Counted from the first letter of the stretch, positions 1 to 9,719 are shown. The stretch is 49,989 nt of DNA from Bacillota bacterium (GCA_021803575.1 JAJZLH010000014.1:1-49989), one strand, 5' to 3'. Numbers and translations: made by a program. Notes: generated from the sequence alone by a model not told the origin.

Positions 1-589
1 AGAAGATGAAGTTGGCCATGATGAAGATGATCACCAGCTGCAAGAGGCCCTGGGCGGCGGTGAAGCCGAGGTAGCGGCGCATCGACCGGCCCACCCGGCC
101 GAGATCCGGTTCGGCCTTTTGGATCTCCAGATAGACTCGGAGATTGGTGGGCAACAGGATGCCGATGCCCTGCACGAACAGGATGAGGGCCACCACGCCG
201 GCGGCCACGAACCAGGCGTGCATGGGCCCCGGCTGTGAGAAGCCGAGGCGGCTCGCCAGGTAGTAGCCGGACGTGCTGGCAACGGCGGCCAGGATGGGCA
301 GGAAGACCAGGGTGCGCGGCATCAGCTGCCCGACCACCGCCCGCCTCCCCTCCAAGGAGAGCCGGCGTAGCACCGGGCCGAGCACGAAGCCGAGGAAGAG
401 GTCGATGCCGGTCCAGGTGGCGCCGGTCAGCACGTGCAGGTAATCGAGGGCCAGGAGGTTGCCAGAGGCCAGCACGGCGATCAGGGCCACCACCAAGGCC
501 CATGCCCACCAGGAGAGGCGAAGGGCGCGGCCCAGAAGGTGCCAACCGCTTTCTCGACCGGCCTCCCCGCTCCTTGCCTGCTCCACCAT
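1..589 (-). CDS. Integral membrane protein, DUF2269-like (3' end off the window)
   Basis: Reading the minus strand by hand gives ATG at 589 (MVEQARSGEAGRESGWHLLGRALRLSWWAWALVVALIAVLASGNLLALDYLHVLTGATWTGIDLFLGFVLGP...), open to base 1 with several hydrophobic helices. Not in the ORF track because no stop falls in the window. AGGAGG lies upstream of the ATG. Confidence 0.7.
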   Translation of the reverse strand, partial: MVEQARSGEAGRESGWHLLGRALRLSWWAWALVVALIAVLASGNLLALDYLHVLTGATWTGIDLFLGFVLGPVLRRLSLEGRRAVVGQLMPRTLVFLPILAAVASTSGYYLASRLGFSQPGPMHAWFVAAGVVALILFVQGIGILLPTNLRVYLEIQKAEPDLGRVGRSMRRYLGFTAAQGLLQLVIIFIMANFIF

Positions 590-726
590 CCCTCATCCCT
601 CCTCGGTTCCATCCCCCTGACTTCACCGGCCCGCCGGCCTCGTCCTGACTGCCGGGCTGCCCCGCTCCGGCCCCTTCCTGCCCGCCCTTCTGCCGCTGGC
701 AACAGCGCCTTCGCCCAGACAGCGCG

Positions 727-1599
727 TCACGGCGTCACTTTCAGCTCGGGGTCAGAGAATTGGCACTGCGCTGCATCGCCCACCGGGCGGTAGCCGATCG
801 CCTGGTAGATCTTGTTCGAGGTCGGGTTGGCTAGGTCTGTGAATAAGAACACCCGCTGATAACCCTCATCCAGACGGAGCTGGCTGACCGCGGCGGTGAG
901 CCAGCTGGCGTAGCCCCGGCCGCGCCGCTCCGGCAGGGTGTAGACCGGCCCCACCCGGATCCCGGAGCCGGTCGGTCCCGCCGACCCGACCAGCGAGACC
1001 GGCTCTTCGTCCTGCCATAGCCAAAGACCCGCCGTGTCATCGCCCAAGTGGCGTTCCACCCCTTTCCGGGCAGCCGTCTCCGCTGGCCCCATGCCCGTGT
1101 TCGTCTCGCCGTGGAAGGCCGTAAACCAGTTCACCAAGAGGGAGCGGTCGGCGCCTTCGGCCCGCCTCAGCCGGCCGGGCGGGGCCTTCGGCCAGGTCAC
1201 GCGAGTCAGCTCGTAGATCCGCTCCCTGACGGCCACCCTACCCTTCTGGCCGGTTCGCTCCTGCCACAGGGCCATGAAGCGCTCGGTCAGGTGGTCCGGC
1301 CCGATCACGCCGGGCAGGGTGCCAAATGTGCTGGCGGCGTGGTCGGCAATCCAGGGCAGCGCATCCGGGCGGGCGGTCTCGGTCAGGATCAGATTGTGCG
1401 GCGGCGTGCGGATGGCAGCCGCCACCACCGCCTCGCCGTCCTCCACCGCCAGGAAGTAGGGATCCGGGTAGTGGCCGGGGTTGGTCCGAAACGTTGACAA
1501 GATGCCCAGCGGCAGGTTGTTTAGGGCCTCCTCACGGAGCAAGAAGGCGCCCGCCGCCGCCATGAAGCCCGCCGCGTCTCCGAACCGCCTCACCCGCAT
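727..1599 (-). CDS. GNAT family N-acetyltransferase
   Basis: 290-aa ORF; C-terminal GNAT pattern VGPVYTLPERRGRGYASWLTAAVSQ...VFLFTDLANPTSNKIYQAIGYRPV. Confidence 0.85.
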   Translation of the reverse strand: MRVRRFGDAAGFMAAAGAFLLREEALNNLPLGILSTFRTNPGHYPDPYFLAVEDGEAVVAAAIRTPPHNLILTETARPDALPWIADHAASTFGTLPGVIGPDHLTERFMALWQERTGQKGRVAVRERIYELTRVTWPKAPPGRLRRAEGADRSLLVNWFTAFHGETNTGMGPAETAARKGVERHLGDDTAGLWLWQDEEPVSLVGSAGPTGSGIRVGPVYTLPERRGRGYASWLTAAVSQLRLDEGYQRVFLFTDLANPTSNKIYQAIGYRPVGDAAQCQFSDPELKVTP

Positions 1600-1832
1600 C
1601 GCTTCACCGCTTCTTTCGCTTGCTCGATACCATGACCGGTGTCAGATCACCTGCTGGCGGCGGTACACAGGATTCCCGGCGAGGGGCAAGAAGGTGCTGC
1701 GGGATCCACTGTGCGTCATCGGGTGGGACCCCTACGGGGAGACCGAACGGCCCCCATCGCGCTCCCGCTGCGCCGTTCTCCCGGGTTGCCGGTGATGCCT
1801 TGCGACCGCTGACAGCGAGGGGGTTAAGAAGC

Positions 1833-2453
1833 GTGAACACGGTCGCTCTCGGCTTTGGCATGGGCTTCCTGGTGGCCGCTCAGGTAGGGCCCATCTGGCT
1901 CCTCTGCGCCAGGAGCACCCTGCACGGCGGTCTTCGCGTCGGCCTCGCCATTGGCCTCGGCGCCGCCATCATCGACACCGCCTACGCCAGCCTCGGTGTG
2001 CTGGGAGCCAGCACGCTGCTCCAGATCTCAGGGCTGAGGCTGGCTCTCGGCCTGACCGGAGCGGCCGTCATCGTCTTTCTGGGCGTCCGCCATCTCTGGA
2101 CAGCGCTGCGAGTGCGTTCTGGCCTGGAGACGGCGGGCGAGGTGGGCTCGCCGCTCCTGGCACTGCGCACCTCGCTGATCGCCACTGCCGCCAACCCAAT
2201 GACGATGGCGTCGTGGGGGGCCATCTTCGCGGCCGCCAGCACCTCGCACATCCTCGGCGGCGACCTGAGCCTACCACTGCTCCTCGCCGCCGTGGGCCTG
2301 GGGTCTCTCACCTGGTTCTCGGTGCTCTCCCTAGGCATGGCTGCTCTGCGCAGGGTTATCTCGGCGCGGGGCGTGTGGCTGCTCGAGATCCTGGCCAGCC
2401 TGGGCCTGGTCGGCGCCGGCGGCTTGATGGCCTGGCGCGCCCTGCGTGCCTAG
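1833..2453 (+). CDS. LysE family transporter
   Basis: Start likely GTG 1833 (VNTVALGFGMGFLVAAQVGPIWLLCARSTLHGG...), LysE-type N-terminus and multiple TM segments. The track ORF start at 1620 is probably too far upstream. Confidence 0.75.
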   Translation: MNTVALGFGMGFLVAAQVGPIWLLCARSTLHGGLRVGLAIGLGAAIIDTAYASLGVLGASTLLQISGLRLALGLTGAAVIVFLGVRHLWTALRVRSGLETAGEVGSPLLALRTSLIATAANPMTMASWGAIFAAASTSHILGGDLSLPLLLAAVGLGSLTWFSVLSLGMAALRRVISARGVWLLEILASLGLVGAGGLMAWRALRA

Positions 2454-2691
2454 GCGAGCCGTCTGCCATTCTCGAGGGCGTCCTCAGCAGACAGCCGTCC
2501 GATGGCGCAACCTGACCGGCTTGGGTCGCTGGCCGTCTGAACTACGGGCCCAGACCCGTGCTTCCTGCCAACGGCCACGACCGGCGAAGAGAGGGAGCGG
2601 CACGCTGGCAGGCGACAGCGTGTAGGCAGCCGAAGCGTCGTCGCGGTGCGGATACGTCCGCTGCCTAAGCCCGGGTGCCGGAGGGACTGGC

Positions 2692-2943
2692 ATGCGTCGA
2701 TTTGTCGGTGAGGCGGTTCAGGTCGAGATGGAGCGTGGCGCTCCCCACACCGTGTGCTGGGCGGGGCGCCGCATCGCAGTTGAGGTGCGGGCCGAGGTGG
2801 ACCGCCCCGACCGCTCTTCCGACTGGCGGCTGCGCCGTCACCATCGGCGGTTTCTGGTGGAGGATGGGAGCGGCCTCCTGTTGGAACTCCGCCAGGACCG
2901 CCAGGGGTGCTGGACCCTCTGGGCCGTTGACGACCAGGCGTGA
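2692..2943 (+). CDS. Small conserved protein, DUF6504-like
   Basis: 83-aa ORF with GGAGGG RBS; W/R-rich pattern (DWRLRRHHRRFLVEDGSGLLLELRQDRQGCWTLWAV). Confidence 0.5.
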   Translation: MRRFVGEAVQVEMERGAPHTVCWAGRRIAVEVRAEVDRPDRSSDWRLRRHHRRFLVEDGSGLLLELRQDRQGCWTLWAVDDQA

Positions 2944-3160
2944 CCGGTCCCACATGCACCGAAGCCTCACTCGCCTGGGTGACAACTGGCGCAAGGCCGT
3001 TCAAGACGGGCAACCTTCCCGAGTCAGGTCCGGATAGTGCTGTAAATTCGCCTCGAGGTCGACAGGTGAAGGATCAGGCGGCATGCCCAGTCGCCGTGGG
3101 CTAGGCTGTGTCGGGGGCGACCTGCCACTGCGAGTAACAGGTCACGTCGCAGATGATGGA

Positions 3161-3200
3161 TGGTGCGCCTGGAGGGACTTGAACCCCCGACCCACGGCTT
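3161..3200 (-). repeat. Partial tRNA-Arg 3' segment (candidate attachment-site duplicate)
   Basis: TGGTGCGCCTGGAGGGACTtGAACCCCCGACCCACgGCTT matches 4804-4843 in 38 of 40 positions; similarity stops inside the anticodon arm and no 5' half is present. Confidence 0.75.
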
Positions 3201-3658
3201 GGTTAAGGAAGGAGACGGCCCAAATGGAGTTTCCGCACCCTGCCAGGGGTTCAGCGCCCGCGGCCCGATCGGGCGCACTCTGGCGAGTTGTCAGAAGTGG
3301 ACATGGATGGCAGGGAGATGACACCAATACCACTTATCTCTACACAGATTACTACACAGCTGCCTTCGCCACGTCCGTCAACGTGGGCGGCTCCCTTGCG
3401 TCCCATCTCCCCATCTCCTCCTCCTGGAAGCCAGCCTGTCCCCTGGGTTCCTGACCCTAAGGGCTGTCAGCCAGCCAGAGGGGTCCGAGACAGATCCTGT
3501 CACAGCCAACCACCTCACCCAGGACCGTGGCAGGCTGAAGCGGCAGGGTTGCTGTCGGCTCGCTGCTCAGAGCAGACGGCAGTCGACGAAGGGGATGTCA
3601 CCGCCATGGCGGCGAATGGGGAGCATGGCCGGAGAGAAGAGGGTTGAGGAGGGTCGGC

Positions 3659-4483
3659 ATGACCTCGGCTGAGATTCTGGCCCGGGTCGATCGCAAGAAG
3701 ATGGAGATCGACCAGGCGCGGCCGCTCGGACCGACCGCCCTCGGGTCCCTGAAGGCCGACTTCACGGTGAGGTACGCCCATGAGACCACTGCCATTGAGG
3801 GCAACACTCTCTCCCTGGCCGAGACCCAGGTGGTGCTCGAGGACGGGGTCACCATCGCCGGCAAGTCGGTCAGGGAGCACCTCGAAGTGCTGAACATGCG
3901 CGACGCACTCAACTGGCTGGAGCGAGTCGTCCAGGACGACGCGTCGGTCACTGAGCACACCGTCTACGCGATGCACCGCATCATCATGTCCGGCATCCTC
4001 AAGGAGGAGGCTGGCTTCCTACGCCGCGAGCCAGTCTACATTGTGGGTTCCACCCACGTGCCCCCGAACTGGGTGAAGCTGCCCGACCTGATGACCGACT
4101 TCTCGGAGTGGCTGAGCCGGGGCCCAGCGGAGAGCCACCCAGTGGTGTTTGCGACCAGGGCCCACTTCGAGTTGGCACAGATTCACCCGTTCGTCGACGG
4201 CAACGGCCGCACAGCCCGACTGCTGACCAACCTGCTGCTGATGCGACACGGCTACCCGCCGGCACTCTACGAGGCGGCCCAGCGCGCTGAGTACATCCAG
4301 GCGATCCGTCTGGCCGACGACGGGGATCTCGGCCCATTCGTCGCCTGCACGGCACGAGCTGTCGAGGTGATGGCGGATCGCTACCTGACCCTGATCACGA
4401 TGGCTCGGGAGGCGAGGGCGGCCGACGACGGGTCGATGGCTCGACAGAGCCAGCCGAACCTAGACAAGGACTCTGACCGCTGA
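3659..4483 (+). CDS. Fic family protein (predicted adenylyltransferase, class II-like)
   Basis: Fic motif HPFVDGNGRTAR; N-terminal TTAIEGN resembles the autoinhibitory [S/T]xxxE[G/N] motif; GGAGGG RBS before ATG 3659. Confidence 0.9.
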   Translation: MTSAEILARVDRKKMEIDQARPLGPTALGSLKADFTVRYAHETTAIEGNTLSLAETQVVLEDGVTIAGKSVREHLEVLNMRDALNWLERVVQDDASVTEHTVYAMHRIIMSGILKEEAGFLRREPVYIVGSTHVPPNWVKLPDLMTDFSEWLSRGPAESHPVVFATRAHFELAQIHPFVDGNGRTARLLTNLLLMRHGYPPALYEAAQRAEYIQAIRLADDGDLGPFVACTARAVEVMADRYLTLITMAREARAADDGSMARQSQPNLDKDSDR

Positions 4484-4584
4484 CGCTAAGCCCAGTGAAG
4501 GCGCCCTATCCTGGCTCTCAGGGCCAAGTCTCTCTGCGGAGAGCTCTGGCCCTTTCCTCCATCGAAGGGAGATGGAGCACACGG

Positions 4585-4713
4585 ATGGGAGCAATACAGA
4601 AAGTAGCGGCGTGGGACCCCTTCTGGGATGACGCCTATGAGATGGCCGAGAACCCCTGGGGCCACGACACCATCTGGTCCCTGACCAGCCGTGCCATGCG
4701 AGATTCGCGCTAA
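4585..4713 (+). CDS. Hypothetical 42-aa protein
   Basis: MGAIQKVAAWDPFWDDAYEMAENPWGHDTIWSLTSRAMRDSR; purine-rich upstream GAAGGGAGATGGAG; followed by a U-tract hairpin. Coding status uncertain. Confidence 0.35.
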   Translation: MGAIQKVAAWDPFWDDAYEMAENPWGHDTIWSLTSRAMRDSR

Positions 4714-4770
4714 CTTTTGCCGAGAGTGCCCAATTCAAGCCTAGACCCAAGAATTGCTACAATTGTGAAG

Positions 4771-4800
4771 CCCGCTATCCCTTTCGGGAAGCGGGTTTTG
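4771..4800 (+). terminator. Rho-independent terminator
   Basis: CCCGCTaTCCCtttcGGGAAGCGGG followed by TTTTGGTTT. Confidence 0.6.
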
Positions 4801-4803
4801 GTT

Positions 4804-4880
<77 letters not shown>

Positions 4881-4982
4881 CCGTAAACACACGCGGTCGG
4901 CTATCCACCCGCCGCTCACGCTCAGGCTAGGTGCGGCCGTCCGCCGTGTCAAGCGAGGTCGTCCATCGGCGATAGATACAGG

Positions 4983-5056
4983 TGGAGCGGGTGGCGGGAA
5001 TCGAACCCGCGCTATCAGCTTGGAAGGCTGAAGTTCTGCCATTGAACTACACCCGC
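4983..5056 (-). tRNA. tRNA-Gly (anticodon TCC), CCA encoded
   Basis: GCGGGTG...TCAGC-CTTCCAA-GCTGA...TTCGATTC...CACCCGC-TCCA. Confidence 0.95.
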
Positions 5057-5184
5057 GTGCCAAGAGAGTATCACAGACCAGCGCCCGCCCCGCCATCTCA
5101 GCGTGCAGGATTGTTCAGAGCCGGGGGCCAATAGTCACCACCACCGAGCCGAGCGCATCCTGACCGGTTGGGGGCCTGCCCCAG

Positions 5185-6741
5185 ATGGACGCCTTTTCCC
5201 ACCTCCCGACTGAGGTCGACCCCAACTTCGTGACGGCCTTTCAGCTGGCCGTGGAGGCCTCGCGGCAGTTGCTGGGCGCCCAGTTCGCCGGCGTGGCCCT
5301 GCCGGCAGAAAACGGCTGTTTGCGCTACGTGATCCTTTCCGGCTTCCCCGACGACGCCGATGCGTCTACATGGCGCCAGCCGTTCGCCCCGAACGAGAGC
5401 GTCACCGGGCAGGCCTTCACCACCGGCAAGACCTATTTCTACCGGCCCGACGACGCCATGCCTACGCTTCCCTGGTTCACCGCCGCCGGCGGCCAGTCCA
5501 TCCTGGCGATGCCCATCCACGCCGAGGACCGGGTGGTGGGTGCCCTCACCATCGGCTGGCGGGCGGCGGTGCGCCGGCCCAGCCCCGCCAAGATGCGCCT
5601 CTTGCGCCTGATCACCAGCCAGATGGGTCTCAGCGTCGAGACCCAGATGCTCCTGCTCCGGCTGGCCGACAGCGAGCGCAAGGCGCTTCGCCTCAGCCGC
5701 CTGAATGCCATCCTGTCCCGCATCAACCTCAGCATCGTCGGGGCGCGCAGCCGGCAGAGCCTACTCACCCGCATGTGCGAGACGATCACCGCCGACGGCC
5801 AGTTCGTGCTGGCCTGGATCGGTTTCGCCGACCCGGCCAGCGGCGACGTGGACATCACGGCCTCTTCCGGCGAGGCCACCGCCTACCTCACCACGCTCAA
5901 GGTCAGCGTCGACCCGGCCAGCCCCTATGGCCAGGGGCCGGCCGGGCGGGCGCTGCGCGGCGAGGGCACGCAGATCATCTCCGACATCCTGACCGATCCC
6001 TCCTTCGCCATGTGGCGCCAGTACGCCGAGCCGCTCGGACTGCGCTCGTGCATCTCGTCCCGATTCCAGGACGCCTCCGGGGTGGCCGGCGCCCTCAGCG
6101 TCTACTCGAAGGAGCCGAATGCCTTCGGCCAGGTCGAGATTCAGGAGCTGATGGCGGAGCTGGTGTCCAGCATCTCCTTCGCGCTGGCCCATCTGGCCCT
6201 GATCGACCAGGAGGCCACCGCCGAGCAGCAGGTGCGGCACATGGCCTACCACGACCCCCTGACCGGGTTGCCCAACCGGCTTCTCTTGGAAGACAGGCTG
6301 GGTCAGATGCTGGAGGCCGGCCGCCGCTACCGGCGGTCGTTTGCGGTCTGCGTGCTGGATCTGGACGACTTCAAGTCTGTCAACGACAGCTACGGCCACC
6401 ACTTTGGCGACCGCATCCTGCGTCAGCTCACCCAGCGTCTGACCGGGTCCCTGCGGGCGGTCGACACCATGGCCCGCTTCGGTGGAGACGAATTCGTCCT
6501 GCTGGTCGACGCCGTCCACGATCAAGAGCACCTGACACAGCTGCTGAACCGGCTGATTGAGATGGCCAAGGAGCCGGTGAAGGTCGACGACGTGGTGTTC
6601 CAGCTGGGCGTGTCGATCGGCGCCGCCCTCTTCCCGGAGGACGGCGAGGAGCAAGAGCGCCTGGTCAGCCGTGCCGACCAGGCGATGTACCTGGCCAAAT
6701 CCTCTGGCGGCAACTGCTACCGCCTGGCGGCAAAACTCTAG
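5185..6741 (+). CDS. GAF-domain diguanylate cyclase (GGDEF)
   Basis: Two GAF-like regions, then DPLTGLPNRLLLEDRL...RAVDTMARFGGDEFVLL; canonical GGDEF and RxxD I-site five residues upstream. Confidence 0.9.
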   Translation: MDAFSHLPTEVDPNFVTAFQLAVEASRQLLGAQFAGVALPAENGCLRYVILSGFPDDADASTWRQPFAPNESVTGQAFTTGKTYFYRPDDAMPTLPWFTAAGGQSILAMPIHAEDRVVGALTIGWRAAVRRPSPAKMRLLRLITSQMGLSVETQMLLLRLADSERKALRLSRLNAILSRINLSIVGARSRQSLLTRMCETITADGQFVLAWIGFADPASGDVDITASSGEATAYLTTLKVSVDPASPYGQGPAGRALRGEGTQIISDILTDPSFAMWRQYAEPLGLRSCISSRFQDASGVAGALSVYSKEPNAFGQVEIQELMAELVSSISFALAHLALIDQEATAEQQVRHMAYHDPLTGLPNRLLLEDRLGQMLEAGRRYRRSFAVCVLDLDDFKSVNDSYGHHFGDRILRQLTQRLTGSLRAVDTMARFGGDEFVLLVDAVHDQEHLTQLLNRLIEMAKEPVKVDDVVFQLGVSIGAALFPEDGEEQERLVSRADQAMYLAKSSGGNCYRLAAKL

Positions 6742-6783
6742 CGCCGCCCTGTCCCGCGGCGCCCGCCCAAACCTGTCTCTGAC

Positions 6784-6860
<77 letters not shown>

Positions 6861-6877
6861 ACAGTGTCTCGTTCATT

Positions 6878-7489
6878 CTATCCGGCCCGGCTGCCGGGGT
6901 CAAAGACACCGCCCAGCTGGAGTTCGTGCAATAGCTGGCGGGCAGCCCGGCCCCGGTGCGACACGGCGGCCTTCTCCAGGTCGCTGGCCGCTGCAAAGGT
7001 GACGCTCAGCTCATCGGGCACGAAGATGGGGTCGTAGCCGAAGCCGCCCTCGCCCTGCTCGGCGGCGGCGATGGTGCCTGGGCAGCTGCCCTCCACGGCC
7101 AGGGCAGGGTAGCCCAGGCGGAGCAGGACCAGTACCGCCACGAAACGGGCGCGCCGCGCATCGCCGCTGAATCCGGCCATCTCGGCCAGCAGCTTGGCCC
7201 GGTTCTCCCGGTCGCTGGCACCCTCCTCGGCGTAACGGGCACTGTGCACCCCGGGTCGGCCGTCCAGCGCCTCCACCTCCAGCCCGGAGTCGTCGGCCAG
7301 CACCCAGTCCAGGGTTTCGGCCCGCACCGCCTGGGCCTTGAGCAGGGCGTTTTCCAGGTAGCTGGACCCGCTCTCCAAGGGGGGCTGCCCGCGCTGCCAG
7401 GGACACACCTCCAGGTAGGGAGCGAGCAGCGCCTTCATCTCGCGCACCTTGCCCGGGTTGCGGCTGGCCAGCCAGACCCGCACGCTCAC
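6878..7489 (-). CDS. rdgB: RdgB/HAM1 family non-canonical purine NTP pyrophosphatase
   Basis: [18 protein letters not shown]...[27 protein letters not shown]...[10 protein letters not shown]. Confidence 0.93.
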   Translation of the reverse strand: MSVRVWLASRNPGKVREMKALLAPYLEVCPWQRGQPPLESGSSYLENALLKAQAVRAETLDWVLADDSGLEVEALDGRPGVHSARYAEEGASDRENRAKLLAEMAGFSGDARRARFVAVLVLLRLGYPALAVEGSCPGTIAAAEQGEGGFGYDPIFVPDELSVTFAAASDLEKAAVSHRGRAARQLLHELQLGGVFDPGSRAG

Positions 7490-8226
7490 GGCTGGCTGTC
7501 CGCACGCACCGCGGCGGCCTGGGCCAGGAGCAGCTCGCCGGCACCCTTCTTGGCCAGCGCGAGGAGGCGGGTGAGGGTTTCTTCCGAAAAGGGCGCTCCC
7601 TCCGCCGTGCCCTGCACCTCCACGAAGTTTCCGGAGGAGGTGATCGCCACATTCATGTCGACCTCGGCCCGCACGTCCTCGCCGTAGTCGAGGTCGAGCA
7701 GGAGCTCCTGATCGACCACCCCCACCGACACGGCCGCCACCTGCTCTCGAAGCGGCGACGAGGCCAGCGTGCCCGCCGCAACCAGCCTGTTCACGGCGAT
7801 CGCCATCGCCACGTAGCAGCCGGTCACGGCCGCGGTGCGGGTGCCGCCGTCCGCCTCCAGGACGTCGGCGTCCAGGAGCAGTGAGCGCTCGCCCAGCCGG
7901 CTGAGGTCGACCACGGCGCGCAGCGAGCGGCCGATCAGGCGCTGGATCTCGTGGGTACGGCCGCCGGGTGCGCCGCGCCCCACCTCGCGGGGCGTGCGGG
8001 TCAGCGTGGAGCGGGGCAGGAGGGCGTACTCGGCCGTCACCCAGCCGCCGCCGCTGCCCCGCCGAAAGGGCGGCACCCGCTCCTCGACCGAGCAGGCGCA
8101 GAGCACCCTGGTGGCGCCAAAGGCGACCAGGGCCGAGCCCTCGGCATGGCTGAGCCAGCCCGGTGTGATGGTCACCGGGCGCATCTCGTCGGCGGCGCGT
8201 CCCAGCCGCATCGAATCCCCCCTCAT
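7486..8226 (-). CDS. rph: Ribonuclease PH (start may be ATG 8211)
   Basis: [49 protein letters not shown]...[16 protein letters not shown]...[18 protein letters not shown]; overlaps rdgB by 4 nt. Confidence 0.95.
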   Translation of the reverse strand: MRGDSMRLGRAADEMRPVTITPGWLSHAEGSALVAFGATRVLCACSVEERVPPFRRGSGGGWVTAEYALLPRSTLTRTPREVGRGAPGGRTHEIQRLIGRSLRAVVDLSRLGERSLLLDADVLEADGGTRTAAVTGCYVAMAIAVNRLVAAGTLASSPLREQVAAVSVGVVDQELLLDLDYGEDVRAEVDMNVAITSSGNFVEVQGTAEGAPFSEETLTRLLALAKKGAGELLLAQAAAVRADSQP

Positions 8227-8255
8227 CCTGATGATCGTAACCGATCGGGCGCGCC

Positions 8256-8283
8256 GAGGGGGCCGGCCGGGGCCGGCCCCCTC
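8256..8283. terminator. GC-rich hairpin at gene boundary, no U-tract
   Basis: GAGGGGGCCGGC-CGGG-GCCGGCCCCCTC, perfect 12-bp stem just past the NCS1 gene stop. Confidence 0.5.
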
Positions 8284-8298
8284 CCCGGCGGCCAGGGA

Positions 8299-9705
8299 TT
8301 ACTTTCCGGCGGTCTCCGCCACCTGGGACGCGGCCTTGGCGCCAGAGCGGCTGCGGCTGTACAACAGGTAGCCGGTGCCGGCCAGGAGGAAGCTCACGTA
8401 GTAGGTGATGTCGCCGAGCTGGGGCAGGGCGTTGGCGATCGGCCCGATGAAGTTCAGTTGCGGTGAGAGGTACTGATTCATGAACAGCACCGAGACCGCC
8501 ACCGAGCCGATCCAGAACCAGAAGCCCGGCATCACGCCCCGGCTCTTGTCGTAGAAAACGGCGGTGTGGTACTCGCCCTTCTGCACCAGGAAGAAGTCGA
8601 CCAGCACGATCGCCACCCAGGGGGCGACCCAGTAGCCGAGCAGGTACAGGAAGAAGGTGTAGTTGGTCAGGAAGTTGCCCTGGCCGGCGGTCCAGGCCAC
8701 CAGGGCGCCCAGCACGCCGACCACGATCGCCGACTGCCAGCGCTTGATCGGAATGTTCACGACCAGGGCCGACAGGGCGCCAGAGTAAATGTTGAGCACG
8801 TTGGCGGTGACCGTTCCGACGATCACGGCCAGCATGGTGATGACGGCGATGGCGTGCGGCACCAGGCCGGTCACCAGATCGGTCGGGGCGAAGATCGGCT
8901 TGACGGTGGAGAGCAGAAGCCCGACCAGTTCCAGCCAGGCGCAGGAGACCAGCGCCGACCAGAAGACGTTGTGGAAGATGGTGCGTGGCTTGGTCGACTT
9001 AGGCAGATAGCGGGAGTAGTCGGAGGAGAAGGCCATCCACCCCAGGAGGTAGGAGAAGGCGACCGAGAAGGTGAGGATGAAGGCGCCGCTGGGGCCGGCT
9101 GCGCCAGCCACCTTGGGGTTGAAGCCGATCGCCACGTTGGCCTTGGTCACGGCGTAGTAGCTGACGATCAAGAACACGATGGTGAGGAGGATCGACATGT
9201 AGCGCTCGAAGGAGTGGATCATGTTGTAGCCGAGGATGGCGATCAGCACCTGCACCACCAGCATCAGGATGAGGGCGGTGGCGAAGGTGAGCCCGATCAG
9301 GTACTGCAGCGCCTCCACGCCCAGCACCGTGTTGACGGCGAACCAGGCGAAGCCGGCCACGAAGTTTAAAATGCCGGGCAGGTAGTTGCCGTAGTAGCCA
9401 AAGGCCTTCCGCGACTGGATCAGCTGCGGCACGCCGAGGCGAGGGCCATACAAGGACAAGAGGGCGAGTAGGACGGCACCGAGCACGTTGGCCAGGACCA
9501 GGGCCACCACCGCCTGGCCGAAGCCAAGGCCGAAGACGACAATCGGCAAGGCGCCCACCGCCAGCGTGGCGAACTCGACGTTGGCACCCCACCACAGCGT
9601 GAACAGACTCGATGGCCTGCCGTGCCGCTCCTCGTCGCGGACCGGCTCGATACCCTTCGGCTCAACCTTCAGGACCTCGTCCTTGTACTCAGCTCTGACG
9701 GCCAC
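8299..9705 (-). CDS. NCS1 family nucleobase:cation symporter
   Basis: 468-aa polytopic protein; SSLFTLWWGANVEFATLAVGALPIVV... and GYYGNYLPGILNFVAGFAWFAVNTVLG; GTG start at 9705. Confidence 0.9.
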   Translation of the reverse strand: MAVRAEYKDEVLKVEPKGIEPVRDEERHGRPSSLFTLWWGANVEFATLAVGALPIVVFGLGFGQAVVALVLANVLGAVLLALLSLYGPRLGVPQLIQSRKAFGYYGNYLPGILNFVAGFAWFAVNTVLGVEALQYLIGLTFATALILMLVVQVLIAILGYNMIHSFERYMSILLTIVFLIVSYYAVTKANVAIGFNPKVAGAAGPSGAFILTFSVAFSYLLGWMAFSSDYSRYLPKSTKPRTIFHNVFWSALVSCAWLELVGLLLSTVKPIFAPTDLVTGLVPHAIAVITMLAVIVGTVTANVLNIYSGALSALVVNIPIKRWQSAIVVGVLGALVAWTAGQGNFLTNYTFFLYLLGYWVAPWVAIVLVDFFLVQKGEYHTAVFYDKSRGVMPGFWFWIGSVAVSVLFMNQYLSPQLNFIGPIANALPQLGDITYYVSFLLAGTGYLLYSRSRSGAKAASQVAETAGK

Positions 9706-9719
9706 GCCCCCGCCCTCCC

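Noticed and set aside
1718-1731. GGGTGGGACC resembling the T-box AGGGTGGNACCGCG upstream of lysE
   Set aside because: Only the core resembles it; ACCGCG context, Stem I features and a following terminator were not found in the short leader.
3124-3132. GCCACTG as in cobalamin riboswitches
   Set aside because: No B12 box or other conserved cobalamin elements nearby; short match likely chance.
3200-3640. Possible integrase remnant between the tRNA fragment and the Fic gene
   Set aside because: Read the frames; none shows tyrosine- or serine-recombinase motifs.
5370-6560. Long overlapping ORFs such as 396 aa (5370..6560 +) and 297 aa (5761..6654 -)
   Set aside because: Shadow frames of the GAF-GGDEF gene with R/P/G/H-biased composition and no domain signal.
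8566-9369. 267-aa H/D/G/E-rich plus-strand ORF opposite the NCS1 permease
   Set aside because: Antisense artefact of a hydrophobic membrane-protein gene.
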